Positions 23,575-34,643 of a stretch of DNA of 64,000 bases are shown one piece after another (the first letter of the stretch is position 1; each line of letters opens with the position of its first letter). The translations under genes were made by a program, and so were the position numbers. A model generated the notes under the pieces. It saw only the letters and a program-made list of their open reading frames with translations. It ran no database searches and had not been told where the DNA came from. The stretch comes from Anaspis maculata. Taxonomy: Eukaryota > Arthropoda > Insecta > Coleoptera > Scraptiidae. The DNA lies in assembly GCA_949128115.1 (NCBI GenBank), contig OX421961.1, positions 81,451,277-81,515,276 of the forward strand, in the 5' to 3' direction.

Positions 23575-23757
23575 TTGCGAAAAGGCTTTGAGCTTATCCA
23601 GAACGTTTTTTCTTGGAATTTTCAAAATAAACCACAAGATATTCAGATGCTCGAAATAAAAATTATTGAAGAAATTGTTAATATTCCCGTGATGGATATG
23701 TTACGTCGTGCTATGCAGAACTTCAACTTTCAATGTCTGTCTCGAAGAGTATCATAG
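23575..23757 (+). pseudogene. Possible transposase C-terminal scrap
   Basis: The open frame of 60 codons ends ...MLEIKIIEEIVNIPVMDMLR, followed by RAMQNFNFQCL. The pattern (amphipathic helix, IP, then M-L-x-x-A-M-x-x-F) is reminiscent of the C-terminal end of insect transposase-derived ORFs, where a similar helix precedes a short RL-x-x-C tail. That is recall from family shape, not a search. No upstream catalytic part is seen, so it would be a fragment. It may equally be a chance frame. Confidence 0.3.
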
Positions 23758-24381
23758 TGAGAGCCAGGATAGGCCGTTTGCAAATCTGCCGTCCTAAGCG
23801 AAAGAGTCCTATCTGACAATTTCATAGTTTTGAGATATTTAAACTTTCAGTTCTTTTTCTTTTGCCGTGCTATAGTAATAGCCTATTTTTATGAAATTTG
23901 AAGAATTAACTGATCAGATAGATAGACATTCAGGTTATAAGCGTTGATACTTATAAAATTTTCTTGTTTTTCAGAAAAAGACGTAGACAGCTAGAACTTT
24001 TGGACTCGAAAGAGACTGCAATATTTCAGTTCAACTTATTCTTGAATGTACGCAAAAAAACACCAGACAAGTTACATCATCGACGAAAAATGGATCTGCA
24101 ACAATTGCCTTTTTTTACGACCTGATTTTGGCCAGGCCAAAATTTTTTAAGTTGAAAAAGTTTTTGATCATACGGTATATGTATAAAGCAGAAAGCAGAT
24201 AGGACCTACTGTTTTGTTATGTACATTATTAATATTAGAATGGCGATTATCTAATAATAAAATAGTATATTGTAAAACTAGTGTTACAATAACGAATGAC
24301 GACTTTTGTAATACGACTAAGTTTGCTTAACGAGCCGCGAGGCGGGGAGTTAAGCAATGTAGGAGTATTACAATAGTATTT

Positions 24382-24505
24382 TTCGATACAAGAGCGCGTT
24401 TTCAGACCCGAAGCCTTGTTTGCCATCATGAGGCGTAGCCGAATGCTGCAAAAGAGGCTGAGGGCCTGAAAAAGCACAGCGCTCGTGTGTCGAACAACGT
24501 TTTTC
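24382..24505. repeat. Inverted repeat, ~35-bp arms
   Basis: TTTTTCGATACAAGAGCGCG at 24379-24398, continuing TTTTCAG, is mirrored by CTGAAAAAGCACAGCGCTCG near 24467, continuing TGTGTCGAACA. The right arm has a few inserted bases. The loop holds GAGGCGTAGCCGAATG. A similar outline (GAGGATGCA...TGCATCCGAATGAG) occurs in the hairpin at 45796-45928. It may be a small MITE. Confidence 0.55.
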
Positions 24506-25861
24506 GTAATCGTCGCTCAAATTGAGAGAAAACTCGAATTTCTTGTAAATTTTGACACTACTTTGACAAATGTCATGCTAGGTACATAAACTGCAAAACT
24601 TATATTTTTGGTTAGTTTACTTTGCGCGTTATGTATCTATGAAACGATTACGAAAAAAGGTATTGTTACACCTGTTTTTCATACTACTTTGTCTATTTCG
24701 TCTTGATTTACTTATTACAAAGGAGGGAATCTACAAACTGTCATTTCAATTGTGTGTATGTCATAAATGACAGCCAAAACAGTGGTACAAAGTGCTGTAT
24801 TTTTAGTTGTACAAAGTAGCACTTTGTGACAGTGTTTTTCGCAAAAACAGTGCTATAAAGTAGTCATAATGTAACCGAAATACACAAAAATACTATATGT
24901 ACGCGCTTCAGCTGTAAATAATATTGTTTCAACCCTTGGTATACTTATGATAATATACCTACTATTATTAGGTATGACCAAACAACATATACGAAAGTGA
25001 TGCTTCAGCGTTACGGAAAAAGAAAAGGAATAGAGAATGTACAAGAATCTGTACAAATGTTGTGATTATTATGTTTATCTAGTTTGGTTCAACAATGAAT
25101 TCTTTCAGACTGAAAGCGATGGCGGAAAGAAGTATATTGTTCAACCGCCTTTTGCCCAATAGGTGGTATCGTCGAGGCGGCCATTTTGTAGAAGCTAATC
25201 AAAACAGCTGACTGAGATCTGTCACATACATCAAGACTGGCATGACGAAGTTGTCAAGCAATTACAGCAAGACGCTTGCTGATGATTTGCCCAGGCGCGA
25301 GTAGAAAGTTGCGGTGCTGTGTTTGTAGTGTGACCCATTTGAGCTGTTGAATCAAAATCTCGGCTACAATTTGGATATGGTGCAAAAACACAATGCGGGA
25401 GGCCCTTGTAGGCTACTTGTGTTGGGAACAGAAACGTTCTCGGTCAAGCAACTCAACGCCCATGAAGCAGAAGAAGCACACAAACTACCGCACGCAAGAA
25501 GTGTTCTCTTCAAGCTTTCAAGTCTCTTGTGAACTTTCTGCTGAGAAAATTTCTTCGATTTGCTCGATAAAGCCATCAAGATTTCCGCTGTTCAGATCAT
25601 TCCTGCGCTCGATCACCACGGGATCTCATCACTCCAGGGTAGTCCAAAACAGTGAAAACCGATGCTCCCATGCGGGAGTAGAGATGGCCGAACATCCATA
25701 CATTGCGCAAACTACCGTATGTTCGTTAAAATCATGAATTAGGGCAGGCCATGAACTCCGAAACGTATGTCCAAAATGTATTCCATGACGACGGCTCATC
25801 ATGTTGACACTCGTGTTGACATCAAATGTGAGTGATTATTGCGAGGGGTAAACCGCAGTGG

Positions 25862-26200
25862 AAGTCTGGTGTACACTACAGTGGAAGTCCGTGGAAGTCC
25901 ATGGAAGTCCGTGGAAGTCCGTGGAAGTCACGTGGAAGTCAGTGGAAATCACGTGGAAGTCTATGGAAGTCATGGAAATCAGTGGAAGTCATGGAAGTCT
26001 GTGGAATTCAATGGAAATCACGTGAAAGTCATGTAAGTCGGTGGAAGTCAGTGGAAATCTGTGGAATTCAATGGAAGTCAATGGAAGTCTAGGGAAGTCA
26101 TGGAAATCAGTGGAAGTCTGTATAAGTCAGTGGAATTCAATGGAAATCACGTGGAATTAGGTGAAAGTCATTGAAAATCTATGGAACTTATTAGTGAAAG
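25862..26200 (+). repeat. 9-10 bp minisatellite TGGAAGTCA, left array
   Basis: About 30 units of GTGGAAGTC with a one- or two-base spacer (A, C, CA, ACG), some units GTGGAAATC and GTGGAATTC. The higher-order pattern is irregular. The unit starts with TGGAA-type sequence but I see no transcription unit. Frames through it give Trp-Lys-Ser repeats that are only a consequence of the repeat. Confidence 0.95.
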
Positions 26201-26204
26201 TCAG

Positions 26205-26530
26205 ATGTTTCAAGTTCCATGACAATCATTCCCCTAATAAGAGATTTCAATATGGCAGCCAAAGAATCAGTGGATATAGCGTGAGAATAAGAATGATCAT
26301 TATTACAAGACAGGGGTGAATGTCAAGTTCCATGAAAATCGTTCCATTAATGAGAAATTTTGATATGGCGGCCAAGATAGAGGCGGAATCATGAGACTCA
26401 GCTTGGAAATAAGAATTTTCATACGAGACAAAAGTAAGTTCCAAGTTTTATGACAATCGTTTCACTAATAAGAGATTTCCGAGGAGAAATCGATATGGTG
26501 GACCAGATGGCGCCGCAACCATGAAATCCG
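26205..26530 (-). repeat. 117-bp tandem family, inverted
   Basis: About three units on the minus strand, each with CTCTTATTAGTG, CATGAAACTTG and GGCGGCCATAT-type blocks. It lies directly next to the TGGAAGTCA array. The conserved tail (GGAAGTGCGCTACTGAGCCT) seen at copy 1 is not present. Confidence 0.8.
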
Positions 26531-26561
26531 ATTTGCTCATTAGTCAGCCTGGAGGACCTAA

Positions 26562-29266
26562 TACCCTTGACAGACTGGAAAACTGAATGATCATTAAGCG
26601 TAAACTACGATATAAATGACCAATGTTGCACGTCGTCATTTACTAAATGATCATTTAGAACGTCATTTAGGACCTTAATGGTCATTAACTAGGGGTAACC
26701 ATAATCGTCGAATAATCGCCGGTGGTCGTGCATCATCGCCGTGATTTTTGAAAACCATTGGCCAGCTTTTCTGCAATGAATCGCGATGTCTGTCGTTTGT
26801 CATCAAGTCCCTCATTTCAGTTCGCCATTCAGACACGTATTTCTGGAATCGAGGAACTGGATTTTGTATCTTGCTTCTTGCAACAACATCTCTTGTACCA
26901 AATTATGCCCGTAAGTGTGCACGTATAAGCACGTACAAAAAAATAATAATAATATTCCAAAATAAAATTCCAAAAACATGAGCAATAACCACACATATTC
27001 GCGGAATTTGGATGATACAAACATTGCAAACAGGCAGCAGGGTATAGATTGGCGGCACTTTATTTTTGGGCACAAAGTCGAATTTATTGATGAGGACATG
27101 GGTTTCCGTAAGTATCCGTGAGACAGGTAGGTATACAATTCCTGTAGCGTGCACGTATAAGCACATACCTACGAAAAATTGAAAAATCTCGTCGCTTTAC
27201 ATAAGAAATGACCGCCTGCACTTGTTCGCGAAGGTTGGATGATACGAACATTGCGAACTTGTAGCACAGTATCGGTTGGTGGTACTCTATTCTGGACTCT
27301 ATCTTCAAAGTCGAATTTATTGATGAGAGAATAGAGTTTCCAAAACATCCGTCGTGAAAAATGTGAAATTTTGCAAAAGCAAGCGAAATGGAAGGTAGAT
27401 ACTTATCGCAAAAGCAGTTAAAAAATTGCAAAAAAAGTTATAATGAACATGAATGATGGATACAAACATAATGAACTATAACATGCATCTGTCAGTTGCC
27501 TTGCCACTTGCCAGACGCACATTAATCAGGGCCGCGCTTAAAAGTTGGTTAGACTATGATGGGGCTATGCGATTTTGATCAGATTATTGACTAAATCATC
27601 AGTCTCTTATTCTTCTTTTCCTCCATTTCTTTTGACTCAATACAAATTCAACATATATTTTGGCAACAAATAAAGATAGTATGATGTGGTGTGAACATTG
27701 CAAGCAATAATTACTTTGTTTCCGCTTGCAATGTTCACACCGCGCTTCCTTGATTCAATGGAATCTAAGCTAAATACCACCTCACACCTCACCGAAAATA
27801 TGAAATTAATATTATAATTGTAGATAATAAGGGCGATAATAGCCCAATACTCCGGACCATTCGACCATAATTTGACATCGACACTTTGAGGGGGGAGGGT
27901 GGATCGCCACCGAGATCGCCACGTTTATTTATGCACTACGGCGCAAGCTCATCGGCTCATTACGATTTGCGAATTTGTGTCTGCAGTTTGTCAAGAGTAT
28001 TAATGATCATTCAATTGCAACTTTGGGGGTGACACACCGCAAAATCGTAATAAGCCTATGAGCTTGCGCCGTAGCGCATGAATAAACGTGGCGATCAATT
28101 TTTGCCCAAAATGTCAATGCCAAATTTCATTGTCGAATGGTTCGAAAGTATTGGACTATTATTGCCAATAGCATCCATAATTATAATGATAATTTCATAT
28201 TTTAGGTGAGATGTGAGGTGGTATTCAGCTTAGATTCCATTCAATCAAGAAAGCGTGGTGTGAACATTGCAAGCAATAACAAAATAATTATTGCGTGCAA
28301 TGTTCACACCACATCACACTATATTTATTTGTTGTCAAAATCTATGTTGAATTTTTATTGAGTCGGAAGAAATTGAGGAAACGAAGAATAATAAGAGACT
28401 GATGATTTAGTCAACCTGATCAAAATCGCATAGTCCCATGGTCTAACCAACATTTAAGCGCGGCCCTGGTTCATATGCGCGGCTGGCAAGTGGCAATGAG
28501 GCAACTGACAGATGCATATTATGGTTCATTATGTTTGTACCTATCGTGTGGTCCATCATAACTTTTTTTGCAATTTTTCAACTGCTTTTGCGTACGTACC
28601 TTCCATTTCGCTTGCTTTTGCAAAATTTCACATTTTTCACGACAGACGTTTTGGAATATTCCTAATCTAGGCAGCATGTTCAAAAGCTATTAGCATAGTT
28701 TGAGCCGAGGTTTAAGCTTATTTATGAGATATTTATGGAAATAAACACTTATATAGATACCTACCTATCTCACGGATGCTTACGGAAAAACCTATTCCCT
28801 CACCAATAAATTCGACTTTGCCAAAAATAGAGTAGGTACTCTGCCAACCGATACTGTGCTACAAGTTCGCAATGTTCGTATCATCCAACTTTCGCGAACG
28901 GGCGCAGGCGGTCAGTTTCTTATGTAAAGCGAGGAGATTTATAATTTTCAGGTGGTCATTACTTATGTAAAGCAAAGATTTTTCAATTTTTCGTGCTTGC
29001 TTATACACGTTATGCTTATAATTTGGTACAAAAGATGTTGTTGCAGGAGGCAAGACACAAAATCCAGTTTCTCCATTCCAGAAATACGTGTCTGAATGGC
29101 GTACCGGAATGACAGACTCAATGACAAATATCGCGATTCATTGCAGAAAAGCTGGCCAAAGATATTTAAAAATCACGGCGATGATGCACGACCACCGGCG
29201 ATTATTCGGCGACTATGACGACGTGACACACTAGTAATTTATGAGCTTTCTAGTCTGTCAAGGGTA
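26562..29266. mobile_element. 2.7-kb near-complete palindrome, TSD TAA
   Basis: The ends are TACCCTTGACAGACT and its complement, flanked by TAA (26559-26561 and 29267-29269). Arms of about 1.3 kb meet near 28000 at the block ACGGCGCAAGCTCATCGGCT against its complement at about 28050. Both arms hold the hairpin GGTGTGAACATTGCAAGC twice over (27688-27741 and 28257-28313) and internal repeats of about 250 bp (26890-27160 and 27160-27430). A TAA/TTA 3-bp duplication points to PIF/Harbinger-like insertion, but there is no transposase. Nearest relative: the solo right half at 32400-33250. Confidence 0.88.
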
Positions 29267-29269
29267 TAA

Positions 29270-30099
29270 GCTATCCATACATCCTTTTCGTTTTAAGGCC
29301 ATCTTAGCGCAAGCGTCAGCAGGGTGGTTCAAATTCTGACAGACGACAGTTAACGGCGAAGCAACAGAGAAATTTAAGCTGTGTTTTGACACTTGTTTTT
29401 GAAGTTAAGCCATTTCAGAAGCGATTTGCTTGAAAAAGCAGCTTTCTTACTAATTCTGCACTGCAGAAGGACCTTAGGTACATGATAATTTCATGCTCTG
29501 ATCGTCCTAACAAGCCCAACTGGAAAACAAATTGTCAACACGTCTACTGTTCCAAGTGTTCGTATCAATATTTTCGTATGAGTCAAACAGTAATCATAGT
29601 TGAAGCTCGTAATAAATTTATTTTTTAATTATGATAACAATGTATGGATGAAAAAATAATGCCTATTGGATACCCTTGGGGATATCAGCTATCCATTGGA
29701 AAAAGTTTTTTGTCACAAAAATACGCTGAAAAGTTTGACGGTTTCAAAAATCAACCCTTTTGTCACTCCTCTCTTTGGCATTTTATATATAATGCACGAG
29801 GTCAGGTATGACATAAGTCGACATAAGCGTCCTGCAGCCAAAGGTAAGCAAGGTCTTTCGGGGGTCATCAACTTTTTCCGAATCGGATATTTGTTACCAC
29901 AGATATCCTCACTTGGAATTGGAGCAAACTTTGACATATCCTTGACTTATGACGCTCAGTTTAATTCAACTTGACGCGGTCGAGTTTAAAACTTGATCAG
30001 GTCGACTTTGAAAATCGACTTCATATCCGTAAAAAGATTAGCAGCCTGGCCCTTCTACGCTTCCGTATATTTCCATGGTCAACTTACCAAATGACCAAA
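29270..30099. other. No recognisable feature
   Basis: Low-repeat DNA with 75-100 codon frames on both strands that overlap each other and show no domain. I see nothing that separates them from chance. Confidence 0.45.
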
Positions 30100-30103
30100 T
30101 TAA

Positions 30104-30640
30104 GGACGGAGTTGAATTGGTGAAATAAACGTTGCGGAATCAATCCCTGTGGATATATTCCTTGATAGAATCTCACCATTCAGGTCTCTTTCGAAAGCTA
30201 CATACAAGGGTGTACTTTGGTTTGAGCTCATTGGCATTTCCAAAATCCAAAAATCAAAAAAAAAAATTCGATTGTAAAATGCCAATGGGCTCAAACCAAT
30301 GTACATCCTTGTACCTTTCGAAAAAGACCTAAATGGTGGGATTCTGTCAAGGAATAAACCCACAGGGATTGATTGCGCAACGCTTATTATCAGGGCCGGG
30401 CCTGGCCTATCTGCCGCCTGCGTGCCAGCGAAAAATTGCCGCCCCCTTCACCGGCAGTGAAGACAACCCCCCCCCCCCAAGATGCGGAAATGAGAAGAAT
30501 CTTTGAAATTCAACTTTATTATTATATTGCAGTCCCTATGACTTGCCGCCTGCGTGCAGGCACGCACTGCACGCCTCGAGGCACGCCTGCTAGGCCCGGC
30601 CCTGCTTATTATTTAATCAATAGGAGGTATAACTCCGTCC
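30104..30640. mobile_element. piggyBac-type MITE (TTAA), interrupted copy
   Basis: Flanked by TTAA on both sides (30100-30103 and 30641-30644). The ends are GGACGGAGTT and AACTCCGTCC, and arms of about 115 bp are mirrored (TTTGGTTTGAGCTCATTGGC near 30218 with its complement near 30285). A 214-bp hAT-type MITE and its 8-bp duplication occupy the right end. Subtracting these 222 bp leaves 315 bp, exactly the length of the intact copy at 43983-44297. TTAA duplication is characteristic of piggyBac elements. Confidence 0.93.
30391..30604. mobile_element. hAT-type MITE, 214 bp, TSD CTTATTAT
   Basis: The ends are CAGGGCCGGGCCT and its exact complement, with perfect 8-bp duplications CTTATTAT at 30383-30390 and 30605-30612. 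It is richer in G+C than its host at both ends and has a C-run near 30469-30478. It lies inside the TTAA MITE and is therefore the younger insertion. Confidence 0.94.
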
Positions 30641-30794
30641 TTAAAATACATTTATCACCAGTTCCACCATACAGATAATTTAGGTGACCAAAACTGTATC
30701 AAGAGTTGAAAAAGAATTCATTGACTTGTACCTAGATAATCATCATGTGGTACAAAAATTAAATAAAAAAACACAACGATTTTCTAGGAAAAAA

Positions 30795-30872
30795 AGTCGT
30801 TTTCACGCGGATTCGAACCCACGATCTTCTGCTTGGAAATCCGATGTCTCATCTATTGGACTATCCGAACGT
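30795..30872 (-). repeat. tRNA-derived SINE head or tRNA pseudogene
   Basis: On the minus strand, A-box region TCGGATAGTCC (30858-30868) and B box GGGTTCGAATCC (30809-30820), with a T arm that folds and an anticodon-arm-like middle. The acceptor strands pair for only three bases, so it is not a functional tRNA. The following AT-rich segment (30700-30795) may be the SINE body. Confidence 0.65.
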
Positions 30873-30879
30873 CTGATAT

Positions 30880-31370
30880 GGTACCTTAAAACTGCTTATA
30901 TTCTGCCCTCGATTCTGCCTGAAAATTTTTGAAATGCGTGCTGCTCGAAAAGCAGGCTGTGTTTGTTAAGAAAACAAGTTAGGTACGAAGGTACTTAGCC
31001 CTCGACTTAGCCGTAATTATTGTTACCTAGCTCAGTCATGCTGTTTGTTGAAGACGAGTTCACAATAATTATCACTCTGATTTACAATTTGATGTGGTCG
31101 CAAAGCTGCGGGTTTCTTTGCGGTTGAAGGGAAGTTAAAAACTGAAGACCTCTATAATTTATTTTCTTGAAATCGACTCAGTAACTAGTGGTGAGAGAAC
31201 ATAACATAACAATACAAGGTCCAGTCTTTCATGTAGTTATATGCATCCCTATCGACTGAATTTTAGATTCCTGGATCCAGTTTTACCAACAATGTTTTCC
31301 TCGAGGTTTTCCTCGATAGGTAGTTTGTATACCTAGTAGGTTCCCGGGGGAATATTCCCTACAATCGATG
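30880..31370. other. No recognisable feature
   Basis: Non-repetitive spacer before the right minisatellite. A local GAGGTTTTCCTCGA duplication lies near 31300. Confidence 0.4.
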
Positions 31371-31377
31371 AAATTCA

Positions 31378-31670
31378 CGTGGAAGTCATGGAAATCTGTG
31401 GAAATCACGTGGAAGTCATGGAAATCTGTAGAAGTCATGGAAATCAGTGGAAATCACGTGGAAGTCATGGAACTCAGTGGAAATCACGTGGAAGTCTTGG
31501 AAGTCTTGGAAATCAGTGGAAGTCAATGGAAATAAGTGGAAGTCAATGGAAATCAGTGGAAGTCAATGGAAATCAGTGGAAGTCAGTGGAAGTCAATGGA
31601 AATCCGTGGAAGTCCATGGAAGTCAATGGAAGTCAGATGGAAATCAGTGGAAATCAGTCGATAGTGGAAG
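31378..31670 (+). repeat. 9-10 bp minisatellite TGGAAGTCA, right array
   Basis: About 30 units of the same unit as 25862-26200 and, importantly, on the same strand, although the sequences outside the two arrays are inverted relative to each other. Higher-order runs such as AGTGGAAGTCAATGGAAATC repeat several times. Confidence 0.95.
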
Positions 31671-31874
31671 TCTAGTGTACAAAATTTTCCGTGCGGTTTA
31701 CCCCTCGGATTATTGATAAATTCACGACATACGTTTTTACTTCCATAGCCTGCCCTAATTCATGATTTTAACGAACATACGGTACCATCTTCTGAGTCAT
31801 CGAAATCTTGAACTTTGTGACACTCTAGTTGATTTGACAAAAGTCAGTTTGATTAGTTTCTACAAAATGGCCGA

Positions 31875-32395
31875 TTTCCAGGAGCGTGACGTCACGCCGA
31901 TAAGACCTATAGAAAATCATTTATTTCTCCTAGAAGGTATATAATAGGCGAACATGAGTCGCGAAGTGTCACTTCTCAAACATTTTCTATTTTCAGCAAC
32001 TAGAGCTTTATTGCGTGATTATTATTAGGTATTACTGAAGTGCAAATTGATATCATACTCGATATCATGTCATTACTATCATACGTGGTCGTGTTCCACC
32101 ATTAGGTACCATTATCCACTACCTTTATTGATTTGAAATTACTTTTACACAATAATAAGGATAAGGCTGTTATTATTTCGAAACTTCTCCAAACGACTTC
32201 TGCATGTGGAATACATACTAAAAAATCTTCTTGCTAAAGAGAAAAGTAAGTAGGTATACCTGAGTACATATTGCGAGCAAAACATTCAAGACGTCCGTCA
32301 GCAATTTTCATATTTCCTCTGTTCAATGCCGATTTCTTGCCGAGACAATTATTGTTGCAACTTGCAACATTCAAATTAATGGCAACCTTAAGCCA
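31875..32395. other. No recognisable feature
   Basis: AT-rich DNA with GTAGGTA-type short repeats, no coding signal. Confidence 0.4.
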
Positions 32396-32399
32396 ATTG

Positions 32400-33250
32400 T
32401 TACTTGTAGGTAGCATGTTAAAAAGCTATTAGCATAATTTCAGCTTATTCATGAAATATTTATGCAAGTAAACACTTATATGGGTACCTACCACCTACCT
32501 ATCTCACGGATACTTACAGAAAAACCTCTTTCCTCATCAAAAAATTCGATTTTTCTCAAAAAAAAGTGCCGCCAATCGATATCGTGCTGTGTGTTTGCAA
32601 TATTCGTATCATCCAAATTCCGCGAATTGGTGGTCATTTCTAATATAAAACAAGGAGTTTTTAATTTTCCGTAGGAACGTGCTTACACGTGCACGCTACA
32701 GGAATTATATACGTACCTGTCTCACGGATACTTAAGGAAACCTGTCTCCTCATCAATAAATTCGACTTTGCCGAAAATAAAGTGCCGCGCCAACCGACAT
32801 TGTGCTACAAGTTTGCAATGTTTGTATCATCCAAATTCCGCGAATAGGCGGTTATTTCCTATGTAAAACAACGTGCTTATACGTGCACGCTACGAGCATT
32901 ATCTTATAATTTGGTACAAGAGATGCTGTTGCAAGAGGCAAGACACAAAATCCAGCCCCTCCATTCCAGAAATACGTGTCTGAATGGCGTACTGAAATGA
33001 CAGATTTGATGACAGATGACAGATATCGCGATTCATTGCAGAAAAGCTGGCCAATGGTATTAAAAAATCACGGCGATGATGCACGACCACCGGCGATTAT
33101 TCGGCGATGATGGTTACTTCTAGTTAATGACCATTAAGGTCCTAAATGACGTCCTAAATGATCATTAAGTAAATGACAACGTGACACATCGGTCATTTAT
33201 ATAGTAATTTACGCTTAATGATTATTAAGTTTTCTAGTCTGTCAAGGGTA
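32400..33250 (+). mobile_element. Solo right half of the TACCCTTGACAGACT palindrome
   Basis: Runs in the same direction as 28670-29266 and ends with AGTCTGTCAAGGGTA followed by TAA (33251-33253). Shared landmarks are GCGATTCATTGCAGAAAAGC near 33029 and TCACGGCGATGATGCACGAC near 33068. It contains two tandem ~200-bp units (about 32500-32710 and 32710-32900) where the full copy has one on this arm. The left half is missing, so this is a truncated copy or the product of recombination between arms. Confidence 0.82.
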
Positions 33251-33254
33251 TAAA

Positions 33255-34620
33255 CTCTTTGATGCAACGGGGTTGATTTTGATCATGAAGTAGCCAATTG
33301 AGAATTTTCCTTGGTGAATTTTACGACAGTGACAAGAGAAAACACAGTTTTACGAAAGGTTTTAGATAAAATGTTTAGTTTAGAACAGCTTGTATGCATG
33401 CATTTTCTGTGGTTAATTAACTGGCATTGACCTAGAGTTCACAAAAGAAATTCTCAATTAGCTACTAATACATATTAAATTTAGATTAAATTATTTGGTG
33501 CAAACAGAGGTGAGCTCTGTAGATATACCTCCTAGTTGTAGTAGTAGTAAGAAGAGTCGTAGGTGTTGATGAAATATTTGCCTTTCGTCGTATTTTGGAG
33601 ATCGCACAACTGGATTAAGTGTAATTCCCTTACATAACTACAGCTGATGGTGAACATAAAGCTTTCTTCAGCTCTTCTTTGACGTGCTAATGTGATGTGC
33701 CCAAAAGCGGCATTGAGAGTAGCATGGGATGAGTCGCGCCATACTGCTGTCACCTCGGTATATCTCCGTATATTCAATAAGCTTCCATGTATTAAGGTAC
33801 ACGCTGTACACACACATAACCGATGCCATCATCAAACACGTGTGTTTTCTCACGTGACGTCGCGATTTACACATCTAATAGCCTCCGCTGTATGCTGTAT
33901 ATGTGATTGCTCTTCAATAGTGCGGTTACCTCTAACCAAACGATTGGAGAACACGCATCAATCGTTCCGGGAAAACACTCCTACACGCATTAATTACCTA
34001 TACCTACTACTAACAGCTGATGATCGATTTTGTAATACAACTCGAAATAGAGAGGCAATTTTCGGTATTTACGCTACAATACCAGATACCTACCGATCCT
34101 GTAGAGGAGCTAAATTTTATGAGGATTCCACACACTACACACCAGACTTTAGGGATTCGGTAAAGTATCGATGTATTCGATTAAGTGGGCTTGTAATGGT
34201 CTTCTGCGGCCATAAGTCGTATCATGCGGTGCTTTCAATGGGATACCTGTTACTTCTAATTTCTGGGATGTTTTGTTTTGATAACTGCGCGTTGAGTTAT
34301 TGCTTGTTTTTTGAAAATTTCCCAGCCTGAAGTGGGCGGTAGAAGAAATTAGGTTACCAGTCGAGTGGACCACCTCCTGTTCAAGCATCGGTCGGTACCA
34401 GCTTGCGTGATACCTCTACTACATATTCCAAGATATAAGCTGCTAGGTACCTATTATGGGTACCCCAATCCAAGTGTCGAAGATAAATATTGTAAATGAA
34501 AGGTTCTCTGCCATGATCCATGATCTCTTTGCCGGCTCATACTGTATGTGTAATTGTGTACTTGTTGTAGAGTATGGGCTACGAGAGTTTCTTATTTTTA
34601 CCACCATGGGCTCTGTACCT
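33255..34620. other. Mostly unique DNA, unrecognised
   Basis: No palindrome, tandem array or TIR is seen. G+C is moderately higher between 33600 and 34400 than around it. It may hold promoter-proximal or exonic host DNA, but nothing in it is diagnostic. Confidence 0.4.
33692..34330 (+). CDS. 212-codon open frame, unknown
   Basis: This is the longest uninterrupted frame in the window, and it lies in one of the few non-repetitive parts. It starts MMCPKAALRVAWDESRHTAV and ends in a hydrophobic stretch (MGYLLLLISGMFCFDNC at about residues 180-197) that could be a membrane segment. It is rich in Cys, His and Arg and shows no motif I know. Splice sites, a poly(A) signal and homologues were not established. 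A chance frame in DNA of this composition is a real possibility, so I give it low weight. Confidence 0.15.
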   Translation: MMCPKAALRVAWDESRHTAVTSVYLRIFNKLPCIKVHAVHTHNRCHHQTRVFSHVTSRFTHLIASAVCCICDCSSIVRLPLTKRLENTHQSFRENTPTRINYLYLLLTADDRFCNTTRNREAIFGIYATIPDTYRSCRGAKFYEDSTHYTPDFRDSVKYRCIRLSGLVMVFCGHKSYHAVLSMGYLLLLISGMFCFDNCALSYCLFFENFPA

Positions 34621-34643
34621 ATGGGTGCGTTCAGTCAGCTTAA

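Larger units (their letters stand above)
23180..25170. other. Mostly non-repetitive DNA
   Basis: Apart from the features listed inside it, I see no genes. A local inverted motif GTACAAAGT / ACTTTGTAC-like occurs at 24780-24830, next to repeats of ACAGTG. The sequence CTCAAATTGAGAGAAAACTC near 24515 is unremarkable. Confidence 0.45.
25180..31873. mobile_element. Inverted flanks around minisatellite arrays
   Basis: GGCGGCCATTTTGTAGAAGC at about 25182, continuing TAATCAAAAC, is mirrored near 31845-31872. ACCGTATGTTCGTTAAAATC at about 25710, continuing ATGAATTAGGGCAGGC, is mirrored near 31748-31785. GAGGGGTAAACCGC near 25843 is mirrored near 31697-31710. These matched pairs bracket two TGGAAGTCA arrays and everything between them. 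The left side has about 470 bp with no counterpart on the right (25230-25700). It may be a very large composite fold-back, or two solo elements in opposite orientation. Confidence 0.6.

Noticed and set aside
25393..25737. Overlapping open frames on both strands between inverted flanks
   Set aside because: Frames compete on both strands, none has a known motif, and the stretch is the part of the left flank missing from the right one, so it may simply be an insertion.
25862..26092. Trp-Lys-Ser repeat protein read through the minisatellite
   Set aside because: The frame is a direct translation of a ~10-bp tandem repeat, appears in more than one frame, and has no flanking coding sequence.
30795..30872. 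Functional tRNA gene on the minus strand
   Set aside because: A and B boxes and a T arm are present, but the acceptor stem pairs in only about three positions.
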